Origin: Rhexocercosporidium sp. MPI-PUGE-AT-0058
Lineage: Eukaryota > Ascomycota > Leotiomycetes > Helotiales
Assembly (NCBI GenBank): GCA_020746875.1
Contig: JAGTJL010000021.1
Coordinates: forward strand, 248,001-312,000
Direction of reading: 5' to 3'
DNA length: 64,000 nt
Made by a program: the position numbers and the translations under genes. Under the pieces are notes generated by a model that saw nothing but the letters and a program-made list of their open reading frames with translations, was not told the DNA's origin and did not search any database. How positions within the stretch are numbered: position 1 is the stretch's first letter; every line of letters starts with the position of its first letter. Positions 43,198-53,370 of this stretch are shown here, one piece after another.

Positions 43198-45362
43198 ATG
43201 GATTGGTTAGGGAGCAAACCTGTCACCACATCCACACACAAGATGCTCGTGGCGTCTATCCGGGAAGCCCTTGCTGCCTTCACGCAAAGCATCTGGGCTG
43301 TAGTATGTTCTAGCATCGAGACTCTCCACCACAGTCCTTTGCTATATGCTGTGATTGTCGTATGTTGTCCCCTCCAACGTAAATTATTTGCAGTGTAAGC
43401 TAATTTAGTAAAGATCTGTTGCGTGGTCCTTAGTAGGGCATTCTATTTGAGATACCTGCATCCACTTGCAAGGTTCCCTGGCCCAGCTTTAGCACCATTT
43501 TCCAATGTAAGACATACCAACATGTCACTATCTTCACAGACATGAGTACTCATGGTCTCCGCAGGGCTTCTGGTATTACACCATTCTTAGTGGACGAGGA
43601 CCGTGGAAAAACCATAGCTGGCACCAGAAATGGGGTATGTTATTGCTCGATATCCACCAGAATCCCGACCTTGCCGTCGTTGCACCATCCCCCTGAAAAC
43701 GGGCCGTCCCGCGAAATCCTTGTTGGATATTTGTTCCACAGACATTAATGTGGCTTGGTAGGACCAATTGTACGGATCGCGCCCAACCACTTGAGTTTTG
43801 GCTCCCATGGGGCCCAGAAAGCGATCTACGGTTTTGGAACTCGCACTGTGCCTTCCATGATAAAGGACCCGATTTTTTTCACCCCTGAGGTGGATCATTC
43901 CATGAACATCATTAATGAGACTGATCGGGAAGAACATTCGCGCATGCGACGGATGTTGAGTTTTGCATTCAGCAATTCCAACTTACTTGAGAACGAAGAT
44001 GTTCTAGTGAGGAGGACAGATGAGTTTGTGAAAACTATCGGGTCTATGCAAAGTCAACATGGCAAGCGAGGTTTCAACATCGTTCAGCAATTCAATTATG
44101 TCACATTCAACATCATGGGTAAGTAAACCTCAATGCAAATTAGATGAGAAGGTAGCTGATTTAGAGAACCTGAAGGCGAGATGTCTTTTGGAGATTCTTT
44201 CGATGCAAGGCTGGAGGCGCAACCAGGTGAGCACGGTATTCCATGCATGTAGTTCCTATTTATTAACGTCATCAGAGCACCGATACCACTGGGCTGATGT
44301 CATCGTCAACACAACATATATGAATGATGTGATGCGAGCAGTTTGCGTTATTCCTGGCTTGTTCTCGTTCTTGGAATGGTGGAAAACGGATCACATGAAG
44401 AATACGCTGTACAGACATGCTGAATATGCGACTGAGCACACGGAAGCGTAAATACCCACTATACTCACACAGAATACATGTTTAACACTAACAGGCGCCT
44501 CAAAATCAACACTCCCCGCAAAGACTTTACTTACCACATCCTCTCCTCGAAAGGACCGCGCCCATCGACTCTTGAAATGGGTTCTCATTTCAACGTTATC
44601 ATGATGGCTGGTGCTGTCACTACTGCGACATTTTTGGCGGGAGTTACTTACTATCTTGGCCACAACAAAGCTGCTCTGAGTCGCCTTCAACTTGAAATGC
44701 GGACGCGGTTCAAAAGTTTGGATGAGATCACCTCCCGAGCACTCATGGATTGCGAGTACCTGAATGCTGTCGTTGAAGAGGGACTTCGAATCTACCCTCC
44801 AGCGGGTGCAGGTCATCTGTCGCGAATCGTGCCAGCTGGTGGGTGTGAAATTGAAGGGGAGTGGATTCCCGAAGGAGCGAGTACCCCTAAAATATTCTTG
44901 CTAAATTATTGCAAAGATTTGGAGCAAGGGCTAACAGAAGTAGACTCGGGTCTCGGTCCACTCATGGTCCGTCCTTCGCGATCCTCTCAATTTCTGGAAT
45001 CCAAGCGCGTTCATCCCAGAAAGATGGATGAAGAACGAACCTGAAGGGCAAGGTGGAGATAGATTGGAAACGAGCCTGCCATTCTCATACGGCCCAAGAG
45101 GATGTCTCGGGAGGAAGTAAGTCACCGACTGATTCAGATATACTTTCAAGGTTTCCTTTTGCTAACGGGCGGCAGTCTCGCATACCTCGAAATGCGCATG
45201 GTTCTCGCAAAGCTCTTCTGGCAATATGATTTGGCCTGGTTCAACAGCGATGAGATTGTGTGGGAGAGAGATACGAAGGGGTATACGCTTTGGGAGAAGC
45301 CGGACTTGAGGGTCCTGCTGAGAGATCATCATGCTGGTGGGGTTTCTGGAATGGAATTTTAG
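43198..45362 (+). CDS. Cytochrome P450 monooxygenase, nine exons, one GC-AG intron
   Basis: A membrane-anchored heme-thiolate monooxygenase, similar in motifs to fungal P450s of the isotrichodermin hydroxylase type. Predicted exons: 43198-43394, 43434-43506, 43565-43634, 43762-44118, 44176-44226, 44276-44447, 44495-44876, 44944-45116 and 45176-45362, giving 553 residues. Landmarks are the anchor SPLLYAVIVV, hinge LARFPGPALAPFSN, GPIVRIAPNHLSF, K-helix EEGLR, FIPERW, and heme loop FSYGPRGCLGR with the cysteine ligand. Intron 7 (44877-44943) starts with GC (GCGAGT) and has a GCTAAC branch; no GT donor restores frame. The I-helix reads AGAVTT where AG-x-D/E-TT is usual, so the acidic proton-relay residue is missing. 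Intron 1 is only 39 bp, so the N-terminus is least certain. Whether it is catalytically active is open. Confidence 0.82.
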
Positions 45363-46166
45363 ATTGATCTTCCTTGTCAGCTTTGGATTTGATTTGGGAG
45401 CTTGAAGGCGTTTATTTGGGACTGTACTTTTCTTGCTGGGTTGAATTCCTCAGCTGAATGTAGGGATATCTAATTCTGTACGCAATTGAGTTGACGGCAA
45501 TTCGAGAGGCAAAGATATTTGGGAATCTTACATACTGTTGGCGCTACGATCAATTCATCTCCGGTGAAAACCGTCCTCTTTCATCTTTCTTATCATGTAA
45601 CCGCATTCGCATATTGTGGCCTATGATATATGTGAGGCATCTGGGCGATCTGTTAAAGTTGGGGCAAGAAATTTGATCGTTCTGGTTCTTACATGTCGCA
45701 AATGATAGCGAATCAGCAACGGAGACTACGTACTATGGTAAGAAGTTACCAGAGGGCACTCAGAAATGTCACTTGGATACTTGAGAGATGAAATTGGTAC
45801 ACAAAATTGAGTATGTTGATTAATTAGGGTCAGCTGGATGCATGTCACATGACCATAACCCAAGCCAACGTGTTCCGCGATACAACGGCATCAATTGTTG
45901 ATGAATAAACACCACAAGCCACAACACTCTACCACCAACTCCGAATTTGCGCAAAAATATAGGTCCAATGGTACATTGATTGGGGGCATTGGGACTGGCT
46001 GGTAGCATCTTTCCCCGATCTAAAGAGGCACATCAATCAACAACGATTACCCCTCCGTCTCGAACCCCCATCACCTATACCACCACTCCACACCACCCCC
46101 TCTTTCAGTCCAGGCACCGAAAACATTCCAACAATACGCGAACGCAATCCCGTCACACATCGAAAA
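45363..46166. other. Intergenic between P450 and 2EXR gene
   Basis: About 0.8 kb with no supported gene. The last 150 bp are C/A-rich, typical of a fungal leader. Confidence 0.55.
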
Positions 46167-47273
46167 ATGGCAGGCCTGGCACTACGAAAGCGGTTCACCT
46201 GCTTCAAGAGATTGCCGTTAGAAGTTAGGCTCTTGATATGGGAAGCGACGCTGCCTGGTCCAAGGCTCGTGAACATACATCAGAGACCTCTGAGGAAAAC
46301 ATTTCTCGATTACAAGGAGGAGAATGGACATGAATGGCCGCCATTGGATCGGTGGACAGAAGGCTCGGAGGAGATCGACGAAGCTCTTTTGGAAGAGGCT
46401 GAATACGCGCGGATGGATGTTTGCTCTTCATTGGGACTGGACGGGGAGCTTCCAGCCGCATTCCACGATGCTCATCTTCTGGGACTCAGTTCAAACTGCC
46501 CTCCACCGAACACAACATACGCGTGCCGGGAGTCGTATGGAGTTGTCTCGCGCCACTACACCAAAGCCTTTGCTTGTTCAGGATCAATACCAGAGACGTT
46601 CATCAACTTTGACGTGGATACTCTGTTTCTCCGCGCAGATGGCTTTGCTCACTATGCCCAAGGACTCTGCGCATTAGAGAGGATGATCGATGGCTTGACT
46701 GGCCACTTCGAAATCACTGATAAGAATAATCTGTCTAGGGTTCAAAGATTGGCAATCTCTTTTCAATGCAATTATGATACGGAAGATTTAAAGAATTTTC
46801 TAAGTGTCATCTTTGAAGTCTTTGATGGGGTCAGGGAGATCTCATTGATAGTTAAGGATTATACCCTCAATTATGATTGCTGGGCGAAGTTGCCTTCAGA
46901 AAGTCCAGGAGACGAGTGTATCATTGAACCAATTTCGTTCAGCTCGGCCATAAAAGAATACTACAGTTGTCGAGACGACATCCTACGGGGAAAACTTCGA
47001 CGGGCACATATTCCGGTTCTTCCAGATGCCCGATGGGTGGCATCTATCGTCGCGACATTGGTGGCTAAATGGAAGGCGACTAATACTGGAGCTCATCGAC
47101 CTTTCCCCAAAGTTCAAGCTAATTCATTGGTTACGCCACGGAAGTTGAAAGACTTGAATACAGCTGTGTCGTTGTATAATTTGGCTCTGGCTGGGCACGA
47201 ACAACAGATGAGGGAGGACAGAGAAGCCGCAGGATTTTGCAGTGATGATGCCTTTTCGGATGACGAGTTCTGA
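46167..47273 (+). CDS. 2EXR domain protein, 368 residues
   Basis: A single-exon gene of the fungal 2EXR family, proteins of unknown function with an F-box-like N-terminus. The diagnostic block is FTCFKRLPLEVRLLIWEATL at residues 10-29, followed later by the family pattern of a Cys-Arg-Glu-Ser box (YACRESYGVVSRHY), FINFDVDTLFLR, and RVQRLAISF. The C-terminus is acidic (DDAFSDDEF). ATG at 46167 directly precedes the conserved block, and no signal peptide or membrane segment is present. A decayed paralogue lies about 0.7 kb downstream in the same orientation, so this is a tandem pair. Family assignment is by motif; no biochemical role can be stated. Confidence 0.85.
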   Translation: MAGLALRKRFTCFKRLPLEVRLLIWEATLPGPRLVNIHQRPLRKTFLDYKEENGHEWPPLDRWTEGSEEIDEALLEEAEYARMDVCSSLGLDGELPAAFHDAHLLGLSSNCPPPNTTYACRESYGVVSRHYTKAFACSGSIPETFINFDVDTLFLRADGFAHYAQGLCALERMIDGLTGHFEITDKNNLSRVQRLAISFQCNYDTEDLKNFLSVIFEVFDGVREISLIVKDYTLNYDCWAKLPSESPGDECIIEPISFSSAIKEYYSCRDDILRGKLRRAHIPVLPDARWVASIVATLVAKWKATNTGAHRPFPKVQANSLVTPRKLKDLNTAVSLYNLALAGHEQQMREDREAAGFCSDDAFSDDEF

Positions 47274-47976
47274 CGGGTCTGTCTCATTGTCCTAGAATAT
47301 TAACTCGGCAGATTCTCTGCTATTATCAAAGGACAACAAAAGCCAATGCCGATGAGAAGAGGACACATCATCTGCTCAGGTTGGCATATGTCAAAGATGT
47401 GCCTGCTCCAAATTTTCTGCTGTCTGAAAGGTCAACTTTGGAACGCCGGACCGCGGACGTGGAGAAGTATCAATGCCACTCCAACTTGTAGACCAATCCC
47501 TTGAATTCACGCATGGACTATAGCTTCTGTTCCTTTGATGACAGAACTTTTCAGTTCAGTCAATGAGTGGATGCTTAAGTTCTTAGTGGGTTATTCTCTT
47601 TCGGGTGTAGCTCACCAACTGGAGCAGCCTCGCAGCATATAAGAATTGACCTCCTCCTCTTTCGAACCAACTCAACCCATCACCATCCCGCAACAGGAAT
47701 TGGATTGCGCCTTAACTCCTTCAACAGCTCACTGCCTCAATACTGGCGCTGTCAATAGAACCCGACGATATCCGAAGCTACATCTTGATTGCTTTATATG
47801 ACACGGCGACACCGCACTGACTGAACCACAACACGGACTTCAAGTTCCTCAAGCTGACTACAGCCCCGAAGTTATCGACCTCGGATATCCACCAAAAAAC
47901 GTCGAAGTCTTTCCGAACTCTCCCTGCTCTATTCGCCCATACTAGTATCCATATCCACTAACGATCAACCTTCATC
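47274..47976. other. Intergenic between tandem 2EXR copies
   Basis: No gene seen. The right 300 bp are C/A-rich and resemble a leader for the downstream copy. Confidence 0.55.
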
Positions 47977-48006
47977 ATGGAGAAGCCTGCAGTAGCCACG
48001 ATGGTA

Positions 48007-48037
<31 letters not shown>

Positions 48038-48920
48038 GGCAAAATCTAGCGTTTACCCTCTTCCCCAGATTGCCCTTAGAGATAAGAGAGATGATCTGGG
48101 CAAGAACTATGCCAAGTCCGTGGATCGCAGAGCTTAGGCAGGGTTGTGTGTGGAAGAGTATTGGCAGATGGGAGGTGGAGGGCAAGTCTACATGGCTATC
48201 GCGACCCTTTGGCGAAGATGCTCCGGAGCAGTCTGATCAGGGTAGCGGAATCTCGGGAGCACTTGACAGCAAGGAGATCAGACGTCAAGCTTCCTAGTCT
48301 GCGATCACAAGAGCTCTGGGACGCTACGAAAATGATGAGGATGCATACAAAACAGCATAGTTACTGAGAATCAGACTGTAAGGCTCACCGCCTCATATCG
48401 TTCAGGTCTGCCGCGAATCCTTGGGGGTAGCCTTGAGGTTCTGCTCCAAGTTCTTTGCAACGACCTTCTCGAAACCAAAGACGTATTTCATCCTCGGGCT
48501 GGATGCTCTCTACCTACACTGCAACAAATTCTCTCGATACCCTAGAGACGACGTTGTTTACTCGATCACCGAAGCCTTGAATGGAGAATTCGCTGTGACC
48601 GACGTTAATCATCCCCGGAAAGTCTAACATCTAACCATATTGATCGACCCATCTTTCAAAGACTTCGCAGATTTCAATACAGAGTATGCCCATGAAGAAG
48701 ACGACGAAGGCACTACGGCGAGGACGAAGTGGAAGAGAACGATGTTGAAAGCCAAGATGTGCAACATGAGAATGATCGTGGCGAGGCAGATGAAGAAGGG
48801 GACGATCACGACAAAGACTTGCAAAGCGAAGGGGTAGTTGCCGTTAGTCCTGGAAAGAATGACCTTGAAGCAACAATTGGGGAGGGTGGAACAGAGACTG
48901 GCGTATTGTGTATGATTTAG
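47977..48920 (+). pseudogene. Decayed 2EXR paralogue
   Basis: The copy starts with ATG at 47977 and a Glu-Gln repeat from (GAGCAG)n, then the 2EXR block FTLFPRLPLEIREMIWARTM, matching the intact gene upstream. After about 106 codons the frame closes at TAG (48295-48297). The next homologous block, QVCRESLGVALRFCSKFF followed by TYFILGLDALYL, is in a different frame with several stops between. That block meets TAA at 48625-48627 exactly where the intact gene has RVQRLAISF (here RKV-stop-HLTIL), so a Gln codon CAA became TAA. The acidic tail then continues in yet another frame to 48920. An intron (GTAGCG to GTTCAG) might bridge the first gap, but the TAA and the later shift remain. A functional product is unlikely. 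Confidence 0.8.
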
Positions 48921-50215
48921 GCTCGCGAGGGGGAACGCAGCTCTACGGCCTGTCTAAGAATACCATACACTAGGAGGCCGAGTTGAAGTGGGCGGTGAGG
49001 CTAAGGCAAACCTGCATGCTCAGGTTGATCTTTGGATACTGTTGCATCGGTGACAATGACTTCTGAAGAAGCGCGGTTGGTTTCGTCTGTATTGCATGTC
49101 AAGGTATGGAGACGATGCTATTGCAAGACTCTTTACCTGGAGAGGTGTATCTCTGATTTCATATTCGTCTCCCATGTGCCAACTCTCTCTCCTTTAGAGA
49201 CCCTTGTCCGGTTCGTTATGGGACCCCATTTGGGCACTATAGATGTGAGCTCCATTCGCTTTTCTGCCCGAACCACTTTATCCATCTTACCCATCTCAGT
49301 GCAAGCCCAGGCTTCTGCAAGAAGTGAAGTTGTCAATCTAGTCACGCTGCCATCGAGTCTTAGCAACATCGCAGTCGATGTCTTTTGTTACGAGCAGCCT
49401 CTTGTTGTTGCAACCGCAATTTCAACCACCCTCGTAGTCTCCAGAAATTCCCTTCTTATGGCCTCAATCTTCCAGCATCATACAGCAACAGCTTTGAGGC
49501 TGTCAATTCCACTCACCCCTCATTGGCGCATCCTCCGCTCCTATTCAGTTGTCAGCTCTCAAAAACATCTCCGGACTTGGTAAGGACTCCTCGGGCTCAA
49601 ATGAACAACAACAAATAGCCATTTCCACTCACAGCCCCACCCTTGAACAACTTGAATACAGGAGTAAATTCGAAGCATGAAGAACCTGCCAAACTCTCCA
49701 TCAGACAACAGTGCAGATGTGAATGCGTCGCTAAGTTCAACCCCTTGCCTCAACTCCCTCGAATATCTCTTCGCTATCTCTGCCGCTCTTCTGGCAGCAG
49801 ATTACGCAGAATCCGCCGGTAAAAATAGGCCTATTCCCAAGCACCGCATCAACTGCCTCTTCCAACACTTCGTAGGAGTTCCTACACAACACACATTCCA
49901 CTTAAATAACGACTCCACGGGTTTTCATTCGATCACCGGCATGATGAGTAGTAGGTCAAATTGTATGTCCCAAAGTTGGATAAATCAATATGCAAAAAGT
50001 GCTCAAGAGGACGTTTATGAGGATCATGCAATGAAGATTAAGATTACAAAAAATAGACTAAACAGTGAGGAAATCCACCATAACGACTCCCAGGGCAACA
50101 GGGCTTCGGAAATATGTTCAACGAAGCAGTATTGAAATCATATAGAATCTCGAGAAATGTAAATTGAAATCCAGCCATCAACGACTCGATTCCCCCTCCG
50201 ATCTCCCTATCCCGC
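48921..50215. other. Intergenic with unassigned frames
   Basis: A 183-codon frame (49032-49583, plus) and a 152-codon frame (49677-50135, plus) are open but show no domain, no intron-conserved continuation and no family resemblance. They may be chance frames or poorly conserved genes. Confidence 0.35.
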
Positions 50216-51276
50216 TCAAGCTCGCATCTCATGGACATTATTCGGCGGCGCCTCATAAAGCGGACTCGAAAGATTATAAGGATTCGTCTTTAGCGGCTGA
50301 CTTGAATACGACGAATGCTGCTGTTGCGGCTGCTGCACAGCAGTCGCCCCAGTGAGAGGAGGACTTGGTTGATCAGAGTATCCACCACCAAACGCGTATC
50401 CGCTGGTACTGCCCGTATTGTTCTGTACCATGGGAGACAACGCCGATGGGCTTGAAATAGAATGACTCGGCATATGCATCTCACTGACACCAGCACCTGC
50501 GCCGCCGAAAGCGTTGCCATGTTTCTTTTTCGCGAACTCGCGGTAGAATAGCCAGCTCAGAAGTCCCAGAATGAGAACACCGAGTGGGATACCGACGCCA
50601 AGCCCAACTTTCGTGCCGAGATTATCGTTGCTGGTAGAGTTGTCATTGTAGGTCGATGTGACACCTTCGTGGGAGCACTGGGAGTCGCTCGAATCGCTCG
50701 TGGCTGTTGGTGCTGTGCTGGACTGGGTGAGGCTCGCGAGGATAGCGTCGTAGCCTGGCTTGAATGCTAAACCTGTGGAGCCGAGATCGAATGAGGAGTT
50801 GCAGCATGATTGGGAGCTGTCGCCTTGCGCGCAGCAAAATTCGGTGAATCGGGTTCCTGGGGGAGAACAGGACCAGATGGCTGTGAATCCGCCATACTTT
50901 TCGTTCGTTGAGGGATCTTTGATGTCGCGTGAGTAAGTGTCTATGTACAGTAGATTTGTGAGGTTAGGTGTAGGGTTTCGGGAGTTGCCTTACCTGTTAT
51001 GCACGAATCCCACTGTTTGCCGGGACAGTTATCCGATGTCCAGGACTGATCAGTACAGCTCCCGCGATAGTCCCATCCTGATGCTCCTAGACATATTCCG
51101 GACTCAGAGCATGAATCGCGAGGATCGCAGCATGCTGAGGCTGAGGATGTCGTTTGGTTGCATGGGACATGGCCGGGCTCCTTGTGGATTCCATCAGGGT
51201 AGTAGCATGTTGCGAGTGCTCGTATTGATACTGAAATGGAGAGCAGTAATAACCCCTTTGGAAGGACTCTCGCCAT
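50216..51276 (-). CDS. Secreted cysteine-rich ectodomain, single-pass membrane protein
   Basis: Two exons (50994-51276 and 50216-50940, intron GTAAGG...CATAG) give 335 residues. A signal peptide spans residues 1-22. The ectodomain has many cysteines, starting ATCYYPDG and including VPCNQ, ACCDPRDSCS, ICLG, WSCSPPGT, FCCAQGDSSQSCCN. A Ser/Thr-rich stalk leads to a membrane segment at about 206-227 (VGLGVGIPLGVLILGLLSWL), followed by FYREFAKKK and a Gln/Ser/Pro-rich cytoplasmic tail. This layout is common among fungal surface proteins that may sense wall or surface cues, but no named family is recognised. ATG at 51276 directly precedes the signal peptide; the longer upstream frame is leader. 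No lesions are seen. Confidence 0.82.
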
Positions 51277-53370
51277 TTTGAACACCTGGGTCTCTTGATG
51301 GAGATGATAACCGCAGGATGAAAATGAATGAGATAGGATGAAAAGAGAAGCAAGATAGAAAAGAGGAGAAATATCTATCTTGAAGATCACTCAGGGTGCA
51401 TCTGTAATATAACCAACTCCTAGCGGGCGGTGCACTTCAAGCTAAAGCCAAGCTTTAAGTCTCAATCGAGGAGGATTCTGCGACGTTGTTCGCATGGCGT
51501 CAAACGAACTCTTGCCCTTGAGTAAGTGATGTGCAAAAGTAAGCTATGTCGTTGGAGGCTGTCCAATGGAGTGCCAGGAATAAAAATGAAGAAATAGGCA
51601 GGAGTGGGCCAGAGTGAGGTTTGACGTGAAGGCTGGGGTTAAGCTTCAGGATAAGCTTGGGGCGATCTGCGCCTAAGGATCGGATCAGCACTAGTCAAGA
51701 GATTCGGGTTGCCTGATCGAGCTGGACCGCGGGACTGGATACAAGGGGAAGTAAAGGGGGTTCAGATGCTATAATTTTAAGTATGAGTGATATTCAAAAA
51801 GATTGATCTTGGTGAAGGGAAAACAGGGTTTATGCTGACTGCACGCGATTGCTGCTCGATGTTCTTGCCAGGATAGTCTCGCTAAGCCATCCTTGGAATG
51901 TCAACAAGATTCTCGAGCGACATGTGGAAAATGTGATTCAAAAAGTTACTGACAGATTTGCAATTAGATTACGGGTCCGAGGCGCTCTCCTTTTGGAACG
52001 TAACACCTAGGCTAACACAAGTTCAATAGGTGATATATATATATGTGTTTTTGCGTTTAAAACCAGTCGGATTATCTTTTCCTGGCAAAACAATGTTTCA
52101 TTGCTATTTTGTTCTGGCCATGCCTTGTCTTCTTGTGGTTTCATCGAGTAGCTTCAATGCGAAGGCTTTGTTTGATATTTGTAATACAGCATGGCGGCTG
52201 TTGAGCGCTGTACAACTGAGTTTTAATCTTACCCAGGTTCCAGGTATCAGATTCCTGCCACAGGTTTTGCAGATGGAAGCCAAAGTTTCGCGATAATCGA
52301 TGCAGCTACTTTCGTCGCTCGGTCGAGTAGCCGCCTGCTATCGCACTCTGCTAGGAGTAGGAAACAGCTTGCCTCGACCCGATAACGCAAACAAACAGCT
52401 TCAAAATCAACGTCCTTTGCAATCATTCAAGGCGACCTTAGATTGTGCTCAGTATCGTCACGCGTCATGAACCGAATTTATCTCGTGTTGAATAAGCTAC
52501 CAGACAAACAACGGAGGTTGGTTGTTGTATGCGGACCCCCCACAAGCGAGAATGTTTGGGTTTCCAAACTAGGCCATCCTCGGGACATCGTTGTTCCCTT
52601 CCCCCTTCCTCCTGGCTCATGGCATATCCCTCACCAACCCATGGACCTCCCTTCCTCAACCCAACTCTCGATCCCAATATCAATCCTCCTCTTGCGCAAC
52701 ACCACGCCCCTCTCGGTGCTTGCAATATCCATATGGTGATAGCCTGGCTCGCGAAAGAACTTCTACAGGTACGTGATATCCAATTGAGCATTCATTGATG
52801 CGTGACTTCATGGCCTAGCACTGCAACCTCGTTGGAAAGCAACCCAACACGGAGATACGGCGATCTGGTTCCACCACCGAATTCCATGCGCAATATGCTG
52901 ACTAACTCAGGCCAAAAAAGTATACTCCAATTGCAACAGCACCACATTCTCTGGTCTTCGTTGTCACGCCAACCACGGCTCCCCAACGATAGGGCCACTC
53001 CAATTGACGCCATAAAAGCTTTGAATCACTACCAAGACATCTAAAGACCTCAATAGTAGGTCTGGCAGTGCTTTCACCCCCTGCCGCTTGTCGCCCTTCT
53101 CAGTGGAGCAACCACAAGCAACAACATCTCTCGGTTGTCTGCTTCATGTTGAACCTTCGGACCAAATCGTCTCTTCACCTTTGCCACTCCTCGTTGGCAG
53201 CTTGATTATAGTGCAACAGCTTGCTAAGTCTGTTTGCCACAGGCTTTCTCTCCACAGCGAGCCATCTCTTGACCACACTCCGCAAAACAAACACTCTATT
53301 CTCTATTTTCTTCCCTCGCACAAATATTCGGCCCCTTGCACAATTGCAGAACTCATTCGCATACTAGACA
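51277..53370. other. Intergenic, 2.1 kb
   Basis: No supported gene. Frames of 88-108 codons at 52030-52800 on both strands overlap each other and lack domains. The last 300 bp are C/A-rich and resemble the leader of the helicase gene. Confidence 0.5.

Noticed and set aside
49032..49583. 183-codon plus-strand frame
   Set aside because: No recognisable domain or splice-supported extension; not enough to call a gene.
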